From Methanosarcina vacuolata Z-761 (GTDB lineage Archaea > Halobacteriota > Methanosarcinia > Methanosarcinales > Methanosarcinaceae), in contig NZ_CP009520.1 in assembly GCF_000969905.1 (NCBI RefSeq), forward strand, positions 806,001-870,000: a stretch of 64,000 nucleotides of DNA, given 5' to 3'. How positions within the stretch are numbered: position 1 is the stretch's first letter; each line of letters begins with the position of its first letter. Shown one piece after another: positions 26,153 to 35,014 of this stretch. The notes beneath the pieces are model-generated. The model did no database searches and had not been told where the DNA came from. It was given only the letters and a program-made list of their open reading frames with translations. The position numbers were made by a program, and so were the translations under genes.

Positions 26153-26766
26153 CAATCCAATTTATTTTCTTAATATAAGATCAGGATTAATTCAGGATTA
26201 ATTCAGGATTAAATAAGATCATGAGTTAAAAATTGGCTGTTTTCCTGTGAACTTCTAGATTTCTATTATCTTGTACTAAAGATATCTGGCTTTTTTACAT
26301 CTAGATTAACAGCTTTTTCTTGTAATATTCCTCTTTGTTCGAGATCATCTATTTTGTTCGAAATCACCTGTTTGTTCGAAATCACCTGTTTGTTTGGCGT
26401 TTGTTTTGTTTCAAATCACATAATACCTGTTTTTGTTTTCTTGAGTGCGTCACGTTTCCGGACGAATGCTTCATGACGTCTCATACTTACTCAGTTTTTG
26501 GAACTTAATAGGTCGGCTTCTCAATAATATCTAGATAAACTTTTCGGTGAAGAGACTTTCAATATATCCTTGATTTGCGTGGCAGTTAATCCTGAAAAAG
26601 GAAAATACAATCCTCGGAGACGGAACAATTTGCTTATTCCTCCCCCCGATAGCGCTATACAGAAGACTTAAGCTGTAAAGGGAAAAATTAAAAAAATTCA
26701 AGCATATAACTATTCAGGCATAAAATTATTTACCCGAAAGATATACCAACATATAGATATATTTGC
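26153..26766. other. Intergenic region before the oxygen-defence operon
   Basis: It contains a short direct repeat TTCAGGATTAA (three times, about 26183-26215). TGTTCGAAATCACCTGTT occurs twice (about 26354-26390). No gene or RNA was recognised. Confidence 0.5.
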
Positions 26767-26773
26767 TTATATA
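26767..26773 (+). promoter_or_regulatory. Probable TATA box of the oxygen-defence operon
   Basis: TTATATA lies about 30-37 bp before the ATG of the first gene. The expected start of transcription is near 26795, at or just before the Shine-Dalgarno GGAGGGG (26794-26800). A second TATA-like word lies about 15 bp upstream. Confidence 0.45.
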
Positions 26774-26803
26774 CATAATTTTACTTATAATTCGGAGGGG
26801 GAC

Positions 26804-27487
26804 ATGCAAGAAACCGAAGCCAAACCTATACGAATTCTCGGAATATCCGGAAGTCCCAGAAATATGGCAACCGATTTTCTGGTCCGGGAAGCACTGAAAA
26901 TTGCGGAAGAAAAATATGGTGCAGAAACCGATTACTTTTCCGCAAAAGGGAAAAAGCTGAACTTTTGCATCCACTGCGACTTCTGTTTAAAAACAAAGGA
27001 AGGCTGCATTCACAAGGATGATATTTCAGCCGAGCTATACGACAAAATGATCTGGGCAGACGCCTGGATTATCGGAACTCCTGTTTATCAGGGAACACTG
27101 AGCGCTCAGACCAAAACAATTATGGATAGATGCAGGGCTGTAGTTGCCAAAAACCCAAAGGTTTTTTTGAATAAAGTTGGAATGGGCATTGCAGACGGAG
27201 GAGATAGGATAGGGGGACAGGAACTGGCAATCCAGGCAATCCTGAACTTTTATGTAATCAACGAAATGATACCTGTGGGAGGAGGCTCTTTCGGAGCTAA
27301 CCTGGGGGGGACATTCTGGTCGAAGGACAAAGGGGAAGAAGGAGTCTCAGAAGATTCCGAAGGCATGAGAAGCCTTAGAAGAACTCTGAAAAAACTTGTC
27401 CAGACAACCCAGCTTGTAAAAAATACTTCTTCGGGAATGGAATCCAAACCCCAGTCGTCTGAAATGCAAAAAGAAGAAAGCAAATGA
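26804..27487 (+). CDS. Iron-sulfur flavoprotein (Isf-type, flavodoxin-like)
   Basis: This 227-residue protein has an NADPH-dependent-FMN-reductase/flavodoxin fold: ILGISGSPRN (residues 11-20) binds FMN phosphate, and GTPVYQGTLSAQTKTIMDR follows. It also has the compact cluster motif Cys55-x2-Cys58-x2-Cys61-x6-Cys68 of Methanosarcina iron-sulfur flavoproteins. Isf passes electrons from ferredoxin through [4Fe-4S] and FMN and can reduce oxygen or peroxide. It is the first gene of an operon with AfpA, a rubrerythrin and FprA, all linked to oxidative stress. The C-terminal 30 residues are charged and low in complexity, probably a flexible tail. Confidence 0.9.
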   Translation: MQETEAKPIRILGISGSPRNMATDFLVREALKIAEEKYGAETDYFSAKGKKLNFCIHCDFCLKTKEGCIHKDDISAELYDKMIWADAWIIGTPVYQGTLSAQTKTIMDRCRAVVAKNPKVFLNKVGMGIADGGDRIGGQELAIQAILNFYVINEMIPVGGGSFGANLGGTFWSKDKGEEGVSEDSEGMRSLRRTLKKLVQTTQLVKNTSSGMESKPQSSEMQKEESK

Positions 27488-27580
27488 TGTAAATTTTGGA
27501 AGATGGATTTTCAGGATTCAGGTTAATCAGGAAGATAAATAATTCCATGATTTGTCAGAACCAGTTAAGGAGGAGTTATT

Positions 27581-28216
27581 TTGGTAGAACCATTAAACAA
27601 GAACATCAAGCGAATAGCATGGGGAATAACAGGTTCGGGAGACCAGATGATTGAGACCTACAGCATTCTGGTGGACATTAAAAACCGAACAAATGTTGAA
27701 GCAATGGTTTTCCTCTCTAAAGAGGGCGAGACCGTAATGAAATGGTATCATCTCTGGGATAAAATCCAGAACGACTTTCCTAACTTCAAGGTGGATGCAG
27801 GCCCTAACTCCCCGTTCATTGCAGGCCCATTGCAGATGGGATACTACGATTTCTTATTGATCGCCCCGGCAACTGCCAATACCGTGGCAAAAATTGTGTA
27901 TGGGATTGCAGATACTCTTGTTACAAACGCAGTTTCTCAGACTGGGAAAGGACAAACACCTATTTTTATCCTGCCTGTAGACCAGAAAAGAGGGAGTGTA
28001 AAAACCTCTGCGCCAAGTGGCAGAGCCTTTGAACTTAATATGCGCGAAGTAGATGTTCAAAACTCGGAAAAACTTGCACAAATGGAAAATATCACGGTGC
28101 TTGAGAGCCCTTACGAGATTTATGACATATTCGGGCTTGAGCGACCTACTGAAGATATAATCCTGAAAGTGAAAGAACGAAAAAAGAAGAAAACTAAGGA
28201 AGAAACCAAAATATAA
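27581..28216 (+). CDS. afpA: Archaeoflavoprotein AfpA
   Basis: This 211-residue flavoprotein of the Dfp/UbiX-like fold begins RIAWGITGSGDQMIETYSIL. LLIAPATANTVAKIVYGIADTLVTNAVSQTGKG (about 92-124) is the flavin-binding stretch typical of AfpA. In Archaeoglobus AfpA takes electrons from ferredoxin and interacts with an iron-sulfur flavoprotein encoded next to it, matching the order here (Isf then AfpA, 93-bp gap). The start is a TTG at 27581 with a strong Shine-Dalgarno AAGGAGGAG. The C-terminus is a lysine-rich tail (KERKKKKTKEETK). The physiological role is an electron shuttle, probably in oxygen or peroxide reduction. Confidence 0.88.
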   Translation: MVEPLNKNIKRIAWGITGSGDQMIETYSILVDIKNRTNVEAMVFLSKEGETVMKWYHLWDKIQNDFPNFKVDAGPNSPFIAGPLQMGYYDFLLIAPATANTVAKIVYGIADTLVTNAVSQTGKGQTPIFILPVDQKRGSVKTSAPSGRAFELNMREVDVQNSEKLAQMENITVLESPYEIYDIFGLERPTEDIILKVKERKKKKTKEETKI

Positions 28217-28271
28217 AAACTTTAAAACTCGGGTAATCTGAAGAGATAAGTTATCAGAGGGGGTAAGAGGT

Positions 28272-28778
28272 ATGAAAAGTACGTATCAAAATGTAGTAGA
28301 GGAAGTAAAAAATCTGAAAGGAATTGAAGAAGCCGTAGCTCTGGCAATTGAGAGGGAAACAGCGGCAAGAGACTTCTACTTTAGTAAAGCTGCTTTAATG
28401 GACAAACCGAAATTTAAGGAACTCTACGAGTATCTGGCAAATGAAGAGGTAAAACATCTTGGCTATCTTGAAAAATATCGGGATCAAAATGAGCTGCCTG
28501 TAACCAGTACGGAAATTCCGAGTAGCCAGTCTTTCACCCCTGAGTTTGATATGGGGCGCATAAAAGGTGGAGAGATTACGCTTGGAGATGCGGGAATCCT
28601 TGTTGCAGCTCTCAGGCACGAGAGAAAAAGTGAAGATTTCTATCTGGAAGTCGCAAAAATGGTCGATGACGAAAGCCTGAAAAATTTCTTCGAGATGCTG
28701 GCAGGTTACGAAAGAAGTCATTACGAGTTAATTGACCAGTTCCTGGAAGAGATTACCAGTTTCCGGATGCAGACCTGA
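28272..28778 (+). CDS. Rubrerythrin-like di-iron protein
   Basis: This 168-residue four-helix protein has the four ferritin-like iron-ligand helices. They are AIERETAARDFYF (about 25-37), NEEVKHLGYL (about 58-67), LRHERKSEDFYLE (about 114-126) and YERSHYELIDQF (about 145-156). These supply the Glu and ExxH ligands of a di-iron site. It lacks a rubredoxin domain, so electrons must come from a partner, likely one of the flavoproteins in the same operon. Rubrerythrins reduce hydrogen peroxide in anaerobes. The gene ends 21 bp before fprA, so they are co-transcribed. Confidence 0.9.
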   Translation: MKSTYQNVVEEVKNLKGIEEAVALAIERETAARDFYFSKAALMDKPKFKELYEYLANEEVKHLGYLEKYRDQNELPVTSTEIPSSQSFTPEFDMGRIKGGEITLGDAGILVAALRHERKSEDFYLEVAKMVDDESLKNFFEMLAGYERSHYELIDQFLEEITSFRMQT

Positions 28779-28799
28779 AAAACCAGACGAGATGCGAAT

Positions 28800-30008
28800 A
28801 TGGATGCAGAAGAAACAGGTGGAGTCGTTGAACTCTCCAGTGGTGTATACTGGGTAGGAGCAATTGATTGGAACGGAAGAGATTTTCACGGATTTACAAC
28901 TCCCGGAGGGACAACCTACAACTCTTACCTGGTCGTTGGGGAAAAGACCGCACTTATAGATACGGTAAAATCTCCCTTTGCAGGGGAGATGCTCAGACGC
29001 ATTAGTCAGGTTATAGACCCTTCAAAACTCGACTACATTGTAGTAAACCATATGGAACTTGACCACTCAGGTTCTCTGGCAGAGCTTAAAAAACAAACCG
29101 ATGCTAAAATACTCATTACAAAAAAGGGCGTTGATATCCTTAACGGTTACTTCAAGGGCTCGGGTAGTGAGAACTGGGACCTTGAGGTTGTGAAGACAGG
29201 CGACCAGCTGGATCTGGGTGGCAAAACTCTTCTGTTCCTGGAAGCTACAATGCTGCACTGGCCTGACAGTATGGAGACTTTTCTGAAAGAAGACAGGATC
29301 CTCTTTTCAAACGATGGTTTTGGGCAGCATATAGCAACCTCAAAAAGGTATGATTTCGAAGTGGGAGATGTCCTTCCTGAGGCAGCCGAGTACTACGCAA
29401 ACATTCTCATGCCTTTTCGTCTGCCGCTTCTTCGTTATCTTGGGTTATTAAACAAGTTGGAAATAGACCCCTTGCAGATAGCTCCTTCTCACGGAATTCT
29501 ATGGAAACGGGATCTGCCGAAGATCCTTGAGGCTTACAAATCGTGGGCTGACGGAGAGGTAAAAGAAAAAGTGCTTGTGATATATGATACCATGTGGGGC
29601 AGCACAGAAATAATGGCAAACGAAATTGTCGAAGCTGTCCGAGCCGCAGGTGTGGAGGTAAAACTGCTGAATCTTCGAAAAAGCTCGAGGAGTGATATCA
29701 TGAAAGAGATGCTTGATGCAGCCGCCTTTGCAGTAGGTTCACCGACTCTTAATAATGGGCTCTTTCCAACGGTCGGTGACTTCCTGGTATATCTCAAAGG
29801 CCTGCGCCCCCAGAAGAAAAAAGCTGTGGCATTCGGGTCCTATGGCTGGGGAGGAGGAGCAGTAAAAACCATAGAACAGGAACTAAAAAGCGCAGGAATT
29901 GAAGTGATTGGTCCCGGGTTGCAGGTAAAGTACAGACCATATGAAAAAGAACTGTTGAACTGCAAAAAGCTTGGAGAGCAGCTTGCAGCTACCGCAAAAA
30001 AGTATTAA
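28800..30008 (+). CDS. fprA: Flavodiiron protein, F420H2 oxidase (FprA)
   Basis: This 402-residue protein has an N-terminal metallo-beta-lactamase-like domain with the di-iron site. NHMELDHSG holds His84, Glu86, Asp88 and His89, and further ligands lie in TMLHWPDSMETF and APSHGILWK. A C-terminal flavodoxin domain starts at about residue 255 (VLVIYDTMWGSTEIMANEI, FGSYGWGGGAVK). Methanogen FprA reduces oxygen to water with F420H2. It closes the Isf-AfpA-rubrerythrin-FprA operon, which would remove oxygen and peroxide in the cytoplasm. Length is normal. A strong hairpin follows. Confidence 0.95.
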   Translation: MDAEETGGVVELSSGVYWVGAIDWNGRDFHGFTTPGGTTYNSYLVVGEKTALIDTVKSPFAGEMLRRISQVIDPSKLDYIVVNHMELDHSGSLAELKKQTDAKILITKKGVDILNGYFKGSGSENWDLEVVKTGDQLDLGGKTLLFLEATMLHWPDSMETFLKEDRILFSNDGFGQHIATSKRYDFEVGDVLPEAAEYYANILMPFRLPLLRYLGLLNKLEIDPLQIAPSHGILWKRDLPKILEAYKSWADGEVKEKVLVIYDTMWGSTEIMANEIVEAVRAAGVEVKLLNLRKSSRSDIMKEMLDAAAFAVGSPTLNNGLFPTVGDFLVYLKGLRPQKKKAVAFGSYGWGGGAVKTIEQELKSAGIEVIGPGLQVKYRPYEKELLNCKKLGEQLAATAKKY

Positions 30009-30076
30009 ATTATTTTATCTCGGCTCTCCATTTAACATTTTTTTCTTAGCGGTTTTCATTTTTTGACTCCATTTTT

Positions 30077-30101
30077 TGAAAACCTTCCGGAAAGGTTTTC
30101 A
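30077..30101 (+). terminator. Hairpin and T-rich terminator after fprA
   Basis: TGAAAACCTT-CCGGA-AAGGTTTTCA forms a perfect 10-bp stem with a 5-base loop, about 70 bp after the fprA stop. Several T6-type runs lie between stop and stem (30040-30078), the usual archaeal termination signal. Confidence 0.7.
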
Positions 30102-30218
30102 GCCTCAATAGCCGTATAGCCTGGAATTTTTGCCGGACTTTCTGCAAGAAATACTTTCACTCTGCTAGGCTGAGGTTAATAAGTACTGACGTAGTTTTTG
30201 TAAATAGAGGTGAATACA

Positions 30219-30356
30219 ATGGAGGAAATATTCAAAGGATTGATCGAGCGTGCTCAGTATTATGAGCAGTTTGAAAGTTACAGAAACATAAATCCCTCAG
30301 TACAGTTTGAAGATATGTCTATACTTAAACAAAAGGCACCAGTAATGAGTATATAA
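30219..30356 (+). CDS. Small ORF of 45 residues with strong Shine-Dalgarno
   Basis: ATG at 30219 is preceded by AGAGGTGA (30206-30213), close to the perfect anti-16S match. The frame encodes a 45-residue acidic/aromatic peptide (MEEIFKGLIERAQYYEQFES...) ending at TAA 30356. I recognise no family. It could be a genuine small protein or the surviving 5' end of a lost gene, because a repeat array begins about 50 bp downstream. It is independent of the fprA operon, being beyond the terminator hairpin. Confidence 0.5.
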   Translation: MEEIFKGLIERAQYYEQFESYRNINPSVQFEDMSILKQKAPVMSI

Positions 30357-30403
30357 AACAGGATTATTGACTACTATCTTGGAAGCGCTTGAATCATATA
30401 ATC

Positions 30404-30558
30404 AAAAACTGCGGATTGAAAAGCTGCGAATCAAAAACTGTGAATCAAAAACTGCGAATCAAAAACTGCGAATCAAAAACTGCGAATCAAAAACTGCGAA
30501 TCAAAAACTGCGAATCAAAAACTGCGAATCAAAAACTTCAAATTAAAAACTGCGAATC
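30404..30558. repeat. Tandem array, 14-bp period (AAAAACTGCGAATC)
   Basis: About eleven contiguous or near-contiguous 14-mers, most identical, AAAAACTGCGAATC. Smaller direct repeats (AACCTCTAAAGAACT; ATCTCAAGAACAGA) continue to about 30720. The rest of the spacer to 31012 is AT-rich without a visible gene. Confidence 0.92.
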
Positions 30559-31012
30559 AAAATGATGTAAAACCTCTAAAGAACTAAAACCTCTAAAGAA
30601 CTGGAATGTTGAGAAGTAAGTTTCAAAATAAGTCAATTGAAGTGGATCTCAAGAACAGATCATACAAGTAAATCTCAAGAACAGACCAACTGAGACGTAA
30701 ACTTCAAGAAAAGTCAGAAAAAAATCGAAAACACGAAGAAATTCCGACGAAAATTAAAGGCGGAGAGAAACTTACTTTTCAACCGGTTCCATTTAGACCT
30801 GCGATTTCTATCCCAATTCCACAGGACAAATTTTGAATTCAATTTTTTATAACCATTGAAAACAATAGAAATCAGTCAAAATAGAAAACAAGATTGGGCG
30901 ACAAATTTAAACTGGAACGTTTTCTTGAAACCGGAATATTGCCCTTCTAACTTTTTGGTATCTGCTGTAATCACATGTTACTATTTTTTCCTGATCTTTG
31001 TCGTTAAGTGTA

Positions 31013-31648
31013 TTATTCTTTAATGAGTATCACTCTCGCCGGAGCTCCGTCCGTATCTATACGGAGAGGCAGACCTACGAACGTATATTCCCCTTCAGGA
31101 ATGCCGGCAAGGTTGAGCCCTAAAAACAAAGTCGTATTATTTATAAGCAGTTCACGGACCTCGTCGTCCCCATCGGGTTTCTTGATGCTCAGGTAATCAA
31201 ATCCCAGTGTTTTGATTCCGGCATTGACGAGGTATTCAGCTGCGTCCATTTTAAGGTGTACATAATTCTCAAGGAATTTCACGTACCCAAGGGCCGAGTT
31301 TCTGGTCTTGAGAAGCACTATCTCTTCAGGCCCGATTTCAAACTCTTCAAGATCCTGACTGTGAATTTCACTTTCCACAAGCGTGAGATCAAAAACCCTG
31401 CATTTTCCATAAAAATGATCAAGAGGCAGGTCAGCAGTGCTTTCTCTACCATTTCTTAGATGCAGTTTGGATTCTACATGAGTGCCTGTATGGCTTCCCA
31501 TAGTCAGGATAGACTCGTTTACCTTATCCCTTGGGACGGAGGCATACCTCTTAATAGAAGGTCTGGGCTTTCTCGGATATACAACCATTTCTTCCGTAAT
31601 AGGCAGTGAGATATCGAAAAATTGACGCAGAATGAAACCCCCATTCAT
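31013..31648 (-). CDS. Cyclase-family protein with altered metal motif
   Basis: This 211-residue member of the cyclase/kynurenine-formamidase family has the signature HTGTHVESKLH (residues 53-63). The usual HxGTHxDxPxH Asp is replaced by Glu59 and the Pro is lost. The end GEYTFVGLPLRIDTDGAPARVILIK matches the family and the paralogue at 2714-3457. The substitution keeps an acidic metal ligand, so the protein may still bind metal but with changed geometry. The substrate is unknown. It lies downstream of the aksF-like dehydrogenase on the same strand, separated by a 19-bp repeat array. The ATG has no clear Shine-Dalgarno. Confidence 0.82.
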   Translation of the reverse strand: MNGGFILRQFFDISLPITEEMVVYPRKPRPSIKRYASVPRDKVNESILTMGSHTGTHVESKLHLRNGRESTADLPLDHFYGKCRVFDLTLVESEIHSQDLEEFEIGPEEIVLLKTRNSALGYVKFLENYVHLKMDAAEYLVNAGIKTLGFDYLSIKKPDGDDEVRELLINNTTLFLGLNLAGIPEGEYTFVGLPLRIDTDGAPARVILIKE

Positions 31649-31771
31649 TCGTTAGCGATAAATCCGTATTTAAGTGCAGTCATTTTTGATAAAAATGTAA
31701 CTGCGCTTTATTATAAAAAAGGGTTTAAAACATTAAAAACTCTCCTCTGGCAGGAGGGGTCTATCCTACCC

Positions 31772-31874
31772 GGTTGAACTAATTTTACTAGGTTGAACTG
31801 GTTTTACCAGGTTAAACTAATTTTACCAGGCTTAGCTGATTTTACCAGGTTTAACTGGTTTTACTAGTTTGAGT
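31772..31874. repeat. Tandem array, about 19-bp unit
   Basis: Five to six degenerate copies of a unit like GGTTGAACTGGTTTTACCA lie between the aksF-like gene and the cyclase-family gene. Confidence 0.85.
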
Positions 31875-31898
31875 TGCACTGATCCTGTATGTTGTTCC

Positions 31899-32891
31899 TC
31901 ACATATTGTTCCTCACATATTCCGCAACCGCGTTTCCGACTTCCATTGTGCTTGCCGTCCCTCCGAGGTCAGGAGTGATGATTTTCTTTTGGAGTACATT
32001 GGTTATTGCCTCATCGATAATTTGAGATCGAGGTTCTCCCATCCATTCGAGCAGCATCTTTACACAGAGGATTGCAGCAAGCGGGTTTGCAATGCCCTTT
32101 CCGGCAATGTCAGGTGCGCTCCCGTGCACAGGTTCGAAGAAGGCATATTTCTCCCCTATATTGGCGCTTGGGACAAGGCCGAGACTTCCTACAAGGGCTG
32201 CGCACATATCACTCAAAATATCTCCAAAGAGGTTCGTTGTAACCACAATGTCATACCTTTCAGGGTGCATAATAAGGTTGTAAGCCATCGAGTCAACCAG
32301 CATATCCTCATATTCCACGCCGTTAGCACTGGCGGTTTGCCTGCAAACATCGAGGAAAAGCTTGTCGGATTTCAGGACATTGGATTTATGGACAATAGTC
32401 AGCTTGTTCTTTCTTTTCTTTGCAAGCTTACAGGCATATTCTGCAATCCGCTCGGAACCTTTCCGGGTGACAACTCTTTTCGTCCAGGAGATTTCGGGCC
32501 CTATTTCTTCAATTCCCGAGTACAGCCCTTCAGTGTTTTCCCTGACAATAATAAAATCGAAATCGTTTCTCCCGGTAACTCCTGTTATACCGGGCAGAGG
32601 TTTTACAGGCCTGACATTAGCATACAGATCAAGTTCCTTTCGTATAGTCAGGAGCACGCTTTTGTAATTCGGGTCCGGCACAGTAGTAATTGCCCCAAAA
32701 AGGACAGCATCGCACTCTTTTATAGTTTCCAGATCATCATTTGATATTGCAGTTCCTGTCCTTTCCCACCGGGTATAGCCAAGCTCCAGGGGTACTTTTT
32801 CAAACTCAAGCCCGAAAGCATCAAGGACTTTAACAGCCGCAGGGATTACTTCCCTGCCTATACCATCACCTTCGATTACAGCCAGTCTCAT
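31899..32891 (-). CDS. aksF: Isopropylmalate/isohomocitrate dehydrogenase (LeuB/AksF family)
   Basis: This 330-residue beta-decarboxylating dehydrogenase has the family motifs. [13 protein letters not shown] is at the N-terminus, [15 protein letters not shown] and [14 protein letters not shown] in the middle, then [35 protein letters not shown] and [19 protein letters not shown]. It oxidises a 2-hydroxy acid next to a carboxylate with NAD(P) and loses CO2. Two pathways in methanogens use such an enzyme, leucine synthesis and the homologation of 2-oxoglutarate to 2-oxosuberate for coenzyme B. The nearby small dehydratase subunit (36383) has the homoaconitase-type loop, which favours AksF, but LeuB cannot be excluded. 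It is cytoplasmic. Confidence 0.85.
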   Translation of the reverse strand: MRLAVIEGDGIGREVIPAAVKVLDAFGLEFEKVPLELGYTRWERTGTAISNDDLETIKECDAVLFGAITTVPDPNYKSVLLTIRKELDLYANVRPVKPLPGITGVTGRNDFDFIIVRENTEGLYSGIEEIGPEISWTKRVVTRKGSERIAEYACKLAKKRKNKLTIVHKSNVLKSDKLFLDVCRQTASANGVEYEDMLVDSMAYNLIMHPERYDIVVTTNLFGDILSDMCAALVGSLGLVPSANIGEKYAFFEPVHGSAPDIAGKGIANPLAAILCVKMLLEWMGEPRSQIIDEAITNVLQKKIITPDLGGTASTMEVGNAVAEYVRNNM

Positions 32892-32955
32892 ATTAACTGC
32901 ATCTTAGTTAGGGGTATATGAATCTGGCGTAACTTTTTGAGACTTCCAGGATTTG

Positions 32956-33516
32956 TCAGATCCAGAGCAGATGTTCGGCAAGGATTTTTCCACCAATCCC
33001 GATGAGAATAAGTCCTCCAATAATCTCGACTTCGTGCTCAAAAAAATGACCTATTCTGTACCCCAGGACTGCTCCGCAAAAAGACATGAAAAAGGTCACA
33101 CAACCTATTATAATCACAGGTTCAAGGATAGGAGTATTTAGAAAAGCAAAGCTAATTCCCACGGCAAGGGCATCTATACTTGTAGCGATTGCGAGCATCA
33201 GAAGCACCGGATAATTGAGGGAATTTATCTTCCCATCCGGGTCTCCGTAAAGAGCCTCATAAATCATTTTGCCTCCGATAAAGGCCAGAAGCCCAAAAGC
33301 AATCCAGGGAGCATAGTTTGATACAAAGCCACTTACTGCGCTCCCTCCAATCCAGCCCAGCACAGGCATAAAAGCCTGAAATCCTCCAAAAAAGAAGGCA
33401 AGCTTCAGTGCATCCTTTAGTTGAAAAGGCCGTATAGTAGTGCTGCTGGACATGGAAACTGCAAATGCATCCATTGAAAGTCCGAGCCCTAAAAGGAAGT
33501 TAGTCAGGAAAGACAT
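32956..33516 (-). CDS. mntP: Manganese efflux pump MntP
   Basis: This 186-residue membrane protein has six hydrophobic helices arranged as two repeats. The repeats carry the acidic motifs LSMDAFAVSMS (residues about 13-23) and ATSIDALAVGISF (about 110-122) that define the MntP family (COG1971). It exports excess manganese across the cytoplasmic membrane. Length is as expected. The gene stands alone between aksF-like and a region of degenerate repeats; the ATG is preceded only by an AT-rich sequence. I see no metal-responsive leader. Confidence 0.93.
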   Translation of the reverse strand: MSFLTNFLLGLGLSMDAFAVSMSSSTTIRPFQLKDALKLAFFFGGFQAFMPVLGWIGGSAVSGFVSNYAPWIAFGLLAFIGGKMIYEALYGDPDGKINSLNYPVLLMLAIATSIDALAVGISFAFLNTPILEPVIIIGCVTFFMSFCGAVLGYRIGHFFEHEVEIIGGLILIGIGGKILAEHLLWI

Positions 33517-33539
33517 TAGGTGAACTCCAGTTTCGTTTT

Positions 33540-33725
33540 ATAAATGAGATTTTTCTTCATTTTATAAATGAGATTTTTCGGGATAGTTAAACTTTTAGTA
33601 TATAATTTAGGGATAGTTAATGTTTTTACACCTGATTTATGAATAATTAGAGCTTTAAAATATAATTTATGGATAATTTGAGATTTTACACCTGATTTAG
33701 GGGTAATTAGAGCTTCAGTACATGA
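33540..33725. repeat. Degenerate tandem repeats upstream of mntP
   Basis: Units of about 19-20 bp containing GGATAGTTAA or GGATAATT and ending in TTTAGTATATAATTTA or TTTACACCTGATTTA recur about eight times. A 71-codon frame over this array encodes only repeats (HKSGVKTL-type) and is not a gene. The following spacer to 34009 shows nothing else. Confidence 0.7.
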
Positions 33726-34009
33726 GTACATTTGAGACTTGAAATCCTCAAAATATCTGTATTCCTGGTTATTACCCTTTTAATGATCCAATAAATATAC
33801 AATCAGATTTAAAACTATGTCTTCTGTGCAGGCAACTAATGAAAAATACTTTTTGAGAGTATAAGGGATAATAGATCTCATCAAACTTCAGGCAGACTAA
33901 GCCCTAAAGGTCTGCGTAACATGATTAGAAGAGACAGTGTTTGAATTAAACTACTGTATGAATATTTTCACTTTGCTCATACCTTAGTTCTGCTCATACA
34001 TATTGGCAA

Positions 34010-34082
34010 TCCCTGGCAGCACTTCGGTTAAATAAATCTGCTCACATCTTAGTTCTGCTCACATCTTAGTTCTGCTCACACC
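34010..34082. repeat. Tandem repeat, 17-bp unit
   Basis: TTAGTTCTGCTCACATC occurs in three tandem copies, with an earlier relic at about 33982. The array reaches into the stop-codon region of the minus-strand gene at 34076. Confidence 0.8.
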
Positions 34083-34477
34083 TTAATTTTAGATTTTTCC
34101 TTAACCACTGTTTTTGTTTTATTGCCCGATATTCCTGCCCTTACTTTTCTATATACCGTATATTTACCGTTGCCTTCATAATAAATAGCATATTTATACT
34201 GATCTCCATCAAAAAACTTAAAGCCTTTTCTATAAAACGCCGGATATTTTACAACACGCAGCGGATCAAGCGAATAACGCTGGTATATGTTGCTGTCAGC
34301 GAGAGTTTTAACCAAATCTGGTATCACATTCACCTGTTGATACTTCCCTTGAATATTACGTCCAATGATTGTGTTATAAGCAAGTGAAGCCTGTACCGCA
34401 ACCTTTACAAACACAAACTTCAGCAAGAAAACCCCCACAACGAATCCAACAATCCATACAATCGTGAGCAAAAGCAT
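34076..34477 (-). CDS. Hypothetical membrane-anchored protein
   Basis: This 133-residue protein has one N-terminal hydrophobic helix (residues 2-28, LLLTIVWIVGFVVGVFLLKFVFVKVAV). A basic, beta-rich C-terminal part with many aromatic residues follows (YAIYYEGNGKYTVYRKVRAG). No family is recognised. The helix would tether it to the membrane; the basic tail (NKTKTVVKEKSKIKV) could face the cytoplasm or the surface. A GGGGGT stretch lies upstream of the ATG. The 3' end abuts a 17-bp tandem array. Confidence 0.6.
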   Translation of the reverse strand: MLLLTIVWIVGFVVGVFLLKFVFVKVAVQASLAYNTIIGRNIQGKYQQVNVIPDLVKTLADSNIYQRYSLDPLRVVKYPAFYRKGFKFFDGDQYKYAIYYEGNGKYTVYRKVRAGISGNKTKTVVKEKSKIKV

Positions 34478-34912
34478 AGCATTACCCCCAGGCTTAATTT
34501 TGTTATGTAATAGGCTACCCGTTTCCGATTACATGAGTCACTTAAATCTTTGATGTTCCCCTCAAATCTCCTCAATTACGAGCGTCGCTAGTAAATGATC
34601 CTTTAAAAGGATGACCTTCATAGATTATAACTTTTTCTAAATTTAGTCAAGAATTTCTATTAATACTGAACTTATGTATATATAATAAAAAATCTTATGA
34701 TTTAGACATAAGAATATAATTAATAAAAGTTGATCAGATTCTTACACAAAAGATTGTTACTGACAAAAAAATAACATGAGTCCTGCTCTTTCCCCTGACA
34801 CGACAATTCATAAGTGCGTGTTACTTGCGTGTCTTATATCGGTTCTTCCTCATTCCCTGTGGATAAGATTATTTTCAATTCGAGACCGCATTGGTTTTTA
34901 TGAAGACATTAT
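34478..34912. other. Intergenic region with a truncated copy of the 102-bp element
   Basis: The spacer is AT-rich to about 34790. Positions 34851-34912 (ATTCCCTGTGGATAAG...TTTTTATGAAGACATTAT) are a partial copy of the left half of the adjacent element at 34913-35014, so this element has been duplicated or inserted next to an older relic. Confidence 0.55.
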
Positions 34913-35014
34913 GGCTCTTCGCTATTCCGTATGGATAAGATGATTTTCAACTCAAGACCGCATTGGTTTTTATGAGAATATTATGAGGATATCCACACAA
35001 AACAACGAAGAGCC
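34913..35014. mobile_element. MITE-like element, family B, copy 1 (102 bp)
   Basis: GGCTCTTCG and CGAAGAGCC are perfect ends of a roughly 25-bp inverted repeat (GGCTCTTCGCTATTCCGTAT on the left against GGCTCTTCGTTGTTTTGTGT on the right, read inwards). An almost identical element lies in inverted orientation at 50879-50978. No coding capacity. Confidence 0.8.

Noticed and set aside
30404-30558. Possible CRISPR array
   Set aside because: The 14-bp units are directly contiguous without spacers; the same holds for the arrays at 2505, 9123 and 24331. No cas genes are present.
33516-33731. 71-codon open frame upstream of mntP
   Set aside because: The protein consists of imperfect repeats derived from a degenerate tandem array; there is no Shine-Dalgarno or family resemblance.
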